From NCBI GenBank assembly GCA_016793185.1, contig JAEUIK010000717.1:1-10138 (forward strand): 10,138 bases of DNA, read 5' to 3'. This document shows, piece after piece, positions 1-5,432 of the stretch; the stretch's first letter is position 1; every line of letters begins with the position of its first letter. Both the position numbers and the translations under genes were made by a program. The stretch is from Planctomycetaceae bacterium (GTDB lineage: Bacteria > Planctomycetota > Planctomycetia > Pirellulales > JAEUIK01). Below the pieces are notes generated by a model. That model saw nothing but the letters and a program-made list of their open reading frames with translations. It ran no database searches and was not told the DNA's origin.

Positions 1-438
1 CCGGAAGACGCCGTGCAGGAATGTCTGCTGCGGCTGATGCGTGAGCAACCTCTGCCGGACCGTCCCGTCGCCTGGATGTACCGCGCGGTTCGCCGGCGGG
101 CGTTGACGGCAGCCCGCTCGGCGCAGCGCCGACGAAGCCACGAACAGGCGGCCAGCCGGAACCATGAATGGTTCGAGGCGTCGCTGGCTGACGTGGTCGA
201 CGCCAAGGCCGCGGCGGCCGCGGTGGCCCAGCTGCCGAGCGAAGAACGCGAGATTGTGATTCTGAAATTGTGGGGCGGGATGAGCTTTGCGGAAGTCGGG
301 GACCTGGTGGGTTGTTCGGCCAGTGCAGCGCATCGCCGTTTTGGCGCCGCGCTCAACCGGCTGCGAATCGCAATGGGTGAAACATGTCCGAACTCGATCC
401 TCTCGCGGCCGATCTCGAGGAGTTCGCCGCCGCGCTAA
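1..438 (+). CDS. ECF-type RNA polymerase sigma factor, 5' end cut by window edge
   Basis: This is a sigma-70 family, extracytoplasmic-function type factor that would direct RNA polymerase to a small set of promoters. The frame is open from base 1. The residues before the first possible in-window start (GTG at 13) already read as sigma region 2 (PEDAVQECLLRL), so the true start lies upstream and roughly 20-40 residues are missing. Region 2 continues with VAWMYRAVRRRAL. After a variable linker comes region 4: LPSEEREIVILKLWGGMSF, then the helix-turn-helix EVGDLVGCSASAAHRRF and a final LNRLRIAMGE. The WGGMSF and CSASAAHRR signatures match, from memory, a group common in planctomycetes. The last 17 or so residues, after the fold should have ended, are encoded in the overlap with the next gene and are probably not functional. 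The 55-nt overlap implies translational coupling to the downstream membrane protein. Confidence 0.9.
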   Translation, partial: PEDAVQECLLRLMREQPLPDRPVAWMYRAVRRRALTAARSAQRRRSHEQAASRNHEWFEASLADVVDAKAAAAAVAQLPSEEREIVILKLWGGMSFAEVGDLVGCSASAAHRRFGAALNRLRIAMGETCPNSILSRPISRSSPPR

Positions 439-941
439 AGCAGCTTCGGCCGGCCGCCAGCCGGATCGATCGCGATCGCCTGATGTTCGAACTCGGCCGG
501 CAATCGGTAAGTGCGAGCACGGGACGCTGGAGGTTGATTTGGCCCGCTGCGACGGCGGCGCTCCTGATGCTCTCAGCCTGGTTGGGACTACAGGCAGCGC
601 GTCCCGGGCCGCAGGAACCGATGGCCACGCAGACCCCGAGTCCGCCACCAGCGGTCGCGGCTCCGGAGCCTCCGCCCGAGGCGCCCGCGCCAACAGGGGG
701 TATCGCACCACGCCGCCTGGCACGCATCGATCTCGACTGGCCGGGAGTCGACGGTGTCTGGCAGGTGCGAGGGATCCATGAGGTCGCCGTCGATTGGTCG
801 CCGGAGTCTGACGCGGCGGATCAATCAGGCCCGCGACCAGCGCCGCCTGCGCTCAGGGCAGGTGACCATGATGCCTGGCTCGATCCCCCGCTGCGGCCGG
901 CACCCATCCGCAAAGATTCAACTCACAAGGAATCGGCATGA
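384..941 (+). CDS. Single-pass membrane protein, probable anti-sigma or sigma-regulating partner
   Basis: This 185-aa protein has an N-terminal cytoplasmic part of about 50 residues with a helical segment (RIDRDRLMFELGRQ, residues 28-40). A single membrane helix follows at about 50-71 (LIWPAATAALLMLSAWLGL). Then comes a proline-rich stretch at about 80-106 (many PPP and PAP units) and a polar C-terminal region rich in Asp, Arg and Pro. The topology, cytoplasmic head, one helix and external tail, and the position overlapping an ECF sigma gene are those of a membrane-bound sigma regulator. I see no HXXXCXXC zinc anti-sigma motif, so the assignment rests on context. From memory, similar short proteins with a DRDxLMF-like segment often follow this sigma group in planctomycetes. 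The start at ATG 384 has a weak upstream GGGTGA. The stop overlaps the next start as ATGA. Confidence 0.75.
   Translation: MSELDPLAADLEEFAAALKQLRPAASRIDRDRLMFELGRQSVSASTGRWRLIWPAATAALLMLSAWLGLQAARPGPQEPMATQTPSPPPAVAAPEPPPEAPAPTGGIAPRRLARIDLDWPGVDGVWQVRGIHEVAVDWSPESDAADQSGPRPAPPALRAGDHDAWLDPPLRPAPIRKDSTHKESA
927..931 (+). promoter_or_regulatory. Ribosome binding site of the 469-aa exported protein
   Basis: AAGGA lies six bases upstream of the ATG at 938, inside the end of the preceding gene. It supports this start and, with the ATGA overlap, coupled translation. Confidence 0.6.
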
Positions 942-2347
942 AACGGTTACTCGCTGCTCTGGCACTTCTCTCGACTCTCGGCGGTTCTGCGGCGGCGTAC
1001 GGCGATGAGCCACGCGTCGTGAAGCTGGCGATTACGCCCGCCGCTCGCCCGGTACCGGCATTGCGTTACCGGCTCTATCCTGCCGCACGCGAATTGCGCG
1101 ACGGCAACGCGGCTGGCCTGTACTATCGAGCCATTCTGTTGTTGACGACGCGCGGCAAACCCGACGAGCGACGCGCGTCTCAAGATCGGGTCAGCGAGCT
1201 AATGCAGTTGCCGGCCGAGCAGTTCCCGCGCGACGAAGCGCGCAAATTGCTCGCCCAATACGATTCGATGCTCAACGAGATCGATCACGCCACAAATCGC
1301 CGAACCGCTCAGTGGGATATTCCCCTGTACGAAGACGGGGTGAGCACGTTGCTGATGGAGGTGCAGGAAGTCCGCGGGATCGCCCGCGTCCTGGCGCTGC
1401 AAGCGCGGCTGGCGGTCGTCGAGGAAGACTTTCCGCAGGCGCTCGCCTCGATTCGAGCGATGTTGGTGATGGCTCATCACGTTGGCGAATCGGGAACACT
1501 GGTGAGTTCGCTGGTGGGCGTGGCGATCGCCGGCCTGGCCCACGAGCAAATCGAGTTCCTGTCCACGCGGCCGAATTCGCCGAATCTTTATTGGGCCTTG
1601 ACTGCATTGCCGGAACCGTTGGTGTCCGCCCCGCGGGGATTCGAGTCGGAGCAGGCCTGGCTCGAAGGGTCGCTGCCGTATCTCGATGTGCTGGAGAAAG
1701 GAATACTCTCCCAAGAGCAGGCAGCGCAACTCACCACGGCCCTTGGGGAGCTGGTATCGCAATCGAGCGACGGGACGGTGCTGAACGGTTCCCCTTGGGA
1801 ACTCGATCAGTCAAGTGTCTTGGTGTTGCCCGCCCTGTCGAGCTACGCCGAGTGCAAGCGGCAGTTGATCGAGAGGGGGCTTTCGTCCGAGCGCGCGGAG
1901 GCGATGCCGGTGGTGCAGGTGCTGGCGCTTCGCTGGGTGCAGGACTTCCGAGACCGGCTGGATGAACAGATTGCTTTTACCGGCCGTCCCTATGCCGAAG
2001 TGGCCGAAACGCTGGCGAGGCTGCATCAAGAGCAGGCCGAAACGACGGACAACCCCGAGCGATTCCTCTCGGGAATGCTGTTGCCCGCCGTCAACGCGGC
2101 GAACGTCGCGTTTGCGCGGCTCGCACAGCGAATCGCGCTCATGCGCGTGATCGAAGCCGTCCGGCTCTACGCGGCCGACCACCACGGCCGCTTGCCCGCG
2201 CAGCTCACCGACATTCATGCTGTGCCGATACCCAACGATCCCGGTACCGGCGCGCCTTTCAAGTACGAGCTCAAGGACAACGTCGGGATTCTCTTGCCGC
2301 AGCGGTTTGTCGAATCTCTCCGCTTCGAATTGACAGTCGCCAAGTAG
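938..2347 (+). CDS. Exported protein of unknown function with pseudopilin-like C-terminal segment
   Basis: The 469-aa product begins with a clear Sec signal peptide (MKRLLAALALLSTLGGSAAA, cleavage probably near residue 20-23 before DEP). The mature part is mostly helical without an evident catalytic motif. Residues 100-210 contain helical pairs of the kind seen in TPR-like folds (VEEDFPQALASIRAMLVMAH). A conserved-looking segment follows at about 213-230 (NSPNLYWALTALPEPLV). The C-terminus, residues about 392-455, reads QRIALMRVIEAVRLYAADHH, then GRLPAQL, IPNDPGTGAPFKY. This resembles the globular part of type II secretion pseudopilins, but without the prepilin leader. I recognise it only as a planctomycete-type hypothetical protein found with ECF sigma factors. 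Its start overlaps the previous stop as ATGA and has a good ribosome binding site, so it is co-expressed with the sigma/regulator pair. Its role may be as effector or sensor of that pair, which is inference. Confidence 0.85.
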   Translation: MKRLLAALALLSTLGGSAAAYGDEPRVVKLAITPAARPVPALRYRLYPAARELRDGNAAGLYYRAILLLTTRGKPDERRASQDRVSELMQLPAEQFPRDEARKLLAQYDSMLNEIDHATNRRTAQWDIPLYEDGVSTLLMEVQEVRGIARVLALQARLAVVEEDFPQALASIRAMLVMAHHVGESGTLVSSLVGVAIAGLAHEQIEFLSTRPNSPNLYWALTALPEPLVSAPRGFESEQAWLEGSLPYLDVLEKGILSQEQAAQLTTALGELVSQSSDGTVLNGSPWELDQSSVLVLPALSSYAECKRQLIERGLSSERAEAMPVVQVLALRWVQDFRDRLDEQIAFTGRPYAEVAETLARLHQEQAETTDNPERFLSGMLLPAVNAANVAFARLAQRIALMRVIEAVRLYAADHHGRLPAQLTDIHAVPIPNDPGTGAPFKYELKDNVGILLPQRFVESLRFELTVAK

Positions 2348-2404
2348 CTTCGGGCTCGGGTTGTTCTCAGTAAGCCGCGCTCCTCTCTGAAAACGTTGAA
2401 TGCC

Positions 2405-2410
2405 GAAGGG
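2405..2410 (+). promoter_or_regulatory. Ribosome binding site deciding the start at 2418
   Basis: GAAGGG sits seven bases before the ATG at 2418. The alternative ATG at 2400 has no such site and would put the motif inside the gene, so 2418 is preferred. Confidence 0.6.
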
Positions 2411-2417
2411 ATTTGCC

Positions 2418-3953
2418 ATGCGTCGCCATGCCGTGCGCCTATTGTCGTCGTTCAGTCTCGCGATGGTTTCGATCGCCAGTGCCGAAGAGCCGACCGATGT
2501 CGAATTGTTGCAGCGCGCGATGGGATCGCGGGCGATCGCTTTTGCCCGCATCGACCTGGCCAAAGTCGAAACCGGCCAACTCGTCATCCCGATGGCCGTT
2601 GGACGTATCCTGTTCAAGAACCCGCCTACGGCCGACCCAGCCATGATCGTGGCTGCGGCCCGATCGCTGCATGGGGCCGGGCCGCGCTACGCCTATGTCG
2701 TGCTGGCCTCGCCCGCCAAGGTTGGATTCTGGCCGGATCAACTCACCGTCGTACCCGCGCCGGATGACGCGGCTGCAGAACGCATCGAACAGGCGCTGCA
2801 GCAACTAGTCACCGCCCATGAGGCGACGGCGCTCAAGGTCCGGCGCCTCGCGGGCGGAGTCGCGGTCGGTGGTCCGACCGCACAGGGATGGAGCGACGCG
2901 GATCGTCCCGACCAGGGACGCGAGATTGCCGCGGCGCTGGCCGCCGCCGGCGACGCCCCGCTGGTCATGGCACTCGTCCCTTCGTCCGATCAACAGCGCG
3001 TGTTGCAAGAGCTGGTTCCCTTGGCGGTACCTGAATCGCAACAACACGATCCGCTCTTGTCGGCCGCGGCGCAGAGTCGGTGGACGATCGTCGCTTTGAG
3101 TTCGAATCCGCAACAATCCCTGCGAGTCGTGTTGCAGTACGGATCGTCGAAACAGGCTCAGGCGGCTGCGACGGCACTTGCGGCGCTCTGGGACAGAGAG
3201 GTTCCTCAAGGGCGCGGGGCGGAACTCTTGCCGACCCGTGTCGAGAGCGATCAAGTGCGGATCTCTGCCGACGCACAGCAGTTGCAGGATGTGACCTCGT
3301 CCATGGCTCCCGAGATGCAGCGGTTGACCTCGGTCTCCGCACGCCGGGGCGCGATGAGCAACCTGAAGCAAATTGGGCTGGCGCTCCACAACGCCGCTAG
3401 CGATCGCACGCCGGCGCGACAGAGCTCTCGCTTTCCCGATGCGGCGATTCGAGATGCACAGGGTCACCCGCTGTTGAGTTGGCGCGTCGCTCTGCTCCCC
3501 TATCTTGGTCAAAACGAACTCTACCGGGAGTTTCGTCTCAACGAGCAGTGGGATAGCGATCACAACAAGAGGCTCATCCCCCGCATGCCCGCTGTGTATC
3601 GCATCGGACCGCCGGCGCTGGTCAACGCCGGCAAGACGTGCGTGTTGCTCCCGATTCGCGAGGAGACGATTTTTCCAGCGGGGCAAGCGGCGGCCTTCAG
3701 CGAGATCACCGATGGGCTGTCAAATACGATTCTCGGCGTCGAGGCCAACGACCAGCATGCCGTCACCTGGACCAAGCCTGACGACCTGGTGGTCGACTTC
3801 GAGAATCCCCAGGGTGCGCTCGGCGGCCACTTCGGCGCGGGATTCTTGGCCCTGATGGGAGACGGCTCGGTGCAATACTTTGAAGGGCTTGACGCTAAGC
3901 AGATCCAGGCACGATTCACGCGCGCGGGAGCGGAGCCGCTCGACCCCAGGTGA
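2418..3953 (+). CDS. Exported protein with C-terminal DUF1559 domain
   Basis: With the start at 2418 the product is 511 aa and opens with a Sec signal peptide (RRHAVRLLSSFSLAMVSIAS, cleavage near SAEEP at 21-24). Residues 25-300 form an alpha/beta region of unknown function with repeated hydrophobic strands (YAYVVLASPA, PLVMALVPSS, WTIVALSS), which suggests two similar halves. From about residue 308 the DUF1559 signature is plain: ARRGAMSNLKQIGLALHN, PLLSWRVALLPYLGQNELY, WDSDHNKRL, MPAVY, then SEITDGLSNTILGVE (428-442) and a terminal GGH...GDGSV (469-485). Canonical DUF1559 proteins carry a prepilin N-methylation leader directly before this domain. Here the domain is C-terminal in a long exported protein and lacks that leader. 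The usual H-X9-DG motif has ten residues between H471 and D482. The gene follows the preceding one by 70 bp and may share its transcript. Its function is unknown. Confidence 0.85.
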   Translation: MRRHAVRLLSSFSLAMVSIASAEEPTDVELLQRAMGSRAIAFARIDLAKVETGQLVIPMAVGRILFKNPPTADPAMIVAAARSLHGAGPRYAYVVLASPAKVGFWPDQLTVVPAPDDAAAERIEQALQQLVTAHEATALKVRRLAGGVAVGGPTAQGWSDADRPDQGREIAAALAAAGDAPLVMALVPSSDQQRVLQELVPLAVPESQQHDPLLSAAAQSRWTIVALSSNPQQSLRVVLQYGSSKQAQAAATALAALWDREVPQGRGAELLPTRVESDQVRISADAQQLQDVTSSMAPEMQRLTSVSARRGAMSNLKQIGLALHNAASDRTPARQSSRFPDAAIRDAQGHPLLSWRVALLPYLGQNELYREFRLNEQWDSDHNKRLIPRMPAVYRIGPPALVNAGKTCVLLPIREETIFPAGQAAAFSEITDGLSNTILGVEANDQHAVTWTKPDDLVVDFENPQGALGGHFGAGFLALMGDGSVQYFEGLDAKQIQARFTRAGAEPLDPR

Positions 3954-3954
3954 A

Positions 3955-5415
3955 CTAGGCCAAAATCGGCCGCACGACTTCGCCCGTCACGTCGGTCAGG
4001 CGGAAGTCGCGTCCCTGGTAACGGTAGACCAGGCGTTTGTGGTCGATGCCCAGTTGGTGTAGCAGCGTGGCGTGCAGGTCGTTGACATGCACCCGGTTCT
4101 CGACGGCGTGGTAGCCGATCTCGTCGGTGGCGCCGTAGGTCATGCCGCCGCGGATGCCGCCTCCGGCCAGGAACATGCTGAAGGCCCGCATGTGGTGGTC
4201 GCGGCCGACGCCACCCTTGTTGGTCTGCGCCATGGGGGTCCGCCCGAACTCGCCCCCCCAGACGATGAGCGTATCGTCGAGCATCCCGCGCTGGTTGAGG
4301 TCGCGGATCAGTCCGGCCGTCGGGCGATCGCAGTCGCGGGCGCAGATCCGGAAGAACTTCGCCAGGTCGTTGTGATGGTCCCAGTCGCGGTGGTAGAGCT
4401 GGATGAAGCGCACGCCCCGTTCGGCCATCCGGCGGGCGAGCAGGCAGTTGTAGGCGAATGACCCGTCGGCCCCCTTGGCCCCGTACAAGTCGAGCACGTG
4501 CTGCGGCTCGTCCGCGATGTCCATCAGCTCCGGGACGCTGGTCTGCATGCGGAACGCCATCTCGTACTGGGCGATGCGCGTGTCGACCTCGGGGTTGGCC
4601 AACGCCTGATTGCGCAGGCCATCGAGCTTCTGCACGGCGCCGATCAGTTCTTGCTGCTGCTGCCGCGTAACGCCCGCCGGGCTGCTCAAGTAATGCACGG
4701 GATCGCCGTGCGACGAAAAGGCCACGCCCTGGTACCGGCTCGGGAGAAAACCGCTGTGCCATTGCCGCGTGGCGATCGGCTGCGGATTGCGGCCGTCTTT
4801 GCTCGTGCTAGTCGAGACGACGAAGCCCGGGTAGTTGTCGGCCTCGCTACCCAGTCCATAGAGAATCCACGAGCCCATGCTGGGCCGGCCCGAGATCGAG
4901 GTGCCGGTGTTCATCACGGTGTGGGCCGGATCATGATTGATCTGGTCGGTGTGCAGCGAGCGGACGATGCAGAGGTGATCGGCGACGCCGCCGATCTCGG
5001 GCAGCTCCTCAGTGATCTCGAGGCCCGACTCACCCCATTTGCGAAAGTTGAACAGGGGCGCCTGGCAGACGAGCTTTTGTCCCTGGAGCTGCGCGATCGG
5101 TTGTCCCGCGGTGAACGACTCGGGAATCGGCCGGCCATGCATCGCGGCCAGTCCCGGTTTGGGGTCGAAAGTCTCGAAGTGCGAGGGGCCCCCCGCCATG
5201 CAGAGGAAGATCACGCGCTTGGCGCGCGGCGCAAAGTGCGGCAATCCGCCGATGGCGGGAGCGATGCCGACCGACGAATTGCCCGCCAGCGCCGGGCTCG
5301 AGCCGCCGCTGAGCAAACTGGCGAGCGACGCCGCGCCTAACCCCAGCGACGTGCGCCCGAGAAACGCGCGCCGCGAGAGGCAGTCGGTTGCGGTGGGCTG
5401 TGGTTGAGCACGCAT
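3955..5415 (-). CDS. DUF1501 family protein, Tat-exported
   Basis: The 486-aa product starts with a twin-arginine signal, SRRAFLG at residues 14-20, followed by a hydrophobic stretch to about residue 44 (SPALAG). It is therefore predicted to be folded before export, often with a metal. The DUF1501 body, distantly related to the alkaline phosphatase/sulfatase superfamily, is complete: AKRVIFLCMAGGPSHFETFD (65-84), RSLHTDQINHDPAHTVMNTG (152-171), RMAERGVRFIQLYH (329-342), DWDHHND (344-350), TLIVWGGEFGRTP (382-394), GRDHH (404-408) and HVNDLHATLLHQLG (443-456). Many His and Asp residues are well placed for metal binding, but no substrate is established for the family. The longer open frame to 5652 runs into the upstream gene and is not used. 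The ATG at 5415 has a strong ribosome binding site. It lies 17 bp after the PSD1 gene, the usual planctomycete pairing. Confidence 0.95.
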   Translation of the reverse strand: MRAQPQPTATDCLSRRAFLGRTSLGLGAASLASLLSGGSSPALAGNSSVGIAPAIGGLPHFAPRAKRVIFLCMAGGPSHFETFDPKPGLAAMHGRPIPESFTAGQPIAQLQGQKLVCQAPLFNFRKWGESGLEITEELPEIGGVADHLCIVRSLHTDQINHDPAHTVMNTGTSISGRPSMGSWILYGLGSEADNYPGFVVSTSTSKDGRNPQPIATRQWHSGFLPSRYQGVAFSSHGDPVHYLSSPAGVTRQQQQELIGAVQKLDGLRNQALANPEVDTRIAQYEMAFRMQTSVPELMDIADEPQHVLDLYGAKGADGSFAYNCLLARRMAERGVRFIQLYHRDWDHHNDLAKFFRICARDCDRPTAGLIRDLNQRGMLDDTLIVWGGEFGRTPMAQTNKGGVGRDHHMRAFSMFLAGGGIRGGMTYGATDEIGYHAVENRVHVNDLHATLLHQLGIDHKRLVYRYQGRDFRLTDVTGEVVRPILA

Positions 5416-5420
5416 GAACG

Positions 5421-5430
5421 CTTCCTCCCC
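5421..5430 (-). promoter_or_regulatory. Strong ribosome binding site of the DUF1501 gene
   Basis: On the minus strand the sequence reads GGGGAGGAAG, five bases before the ATG at 5415 and lying in the 17-bp gap after the PSD1 stop codon. It fixes the start and excludes the longer in-frame extension. Confidence 0.8.
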
Positions 5431-5432
5431 GT

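Noticed and set aside
2348..2417. Gap before the DUF1559 gene, looked at for a promoter
   Set aside because: I found no paired -35/-10 elements. An ECF-type promoter cannot be recognised without knowing the sigma factor's consensus.
3611..3632. Short inverted repeat (GCCGGC ... GCCGGC) that could form a hairpin
   Set aside because: It lies within the DUF1559 coding region, has no T run, and such repeats are common by chance in GC-rich DNA.
2805..3686. 293-codon minus-strand open frame, and a similar one at 1811-2644
   Set aside because: Both are antisense to the exported proteins of the plus-strand cluster, with Arg-rich composition and no motif.
3560..4762. 400-codon minus-strand open frame across the DUF1559/DUF1501 junction
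   Set aside because: It is an alternative frame of the DUF1501 gene, Arg/Pro-rich with no domain, and typical of GC-rich shadow frames.
4498..5340. 280-codon plus-strand open frame
   Set aside because: It is fully antisense to the well-supported DUF1501 gene and has no recognisable motif or ribosome binding site.
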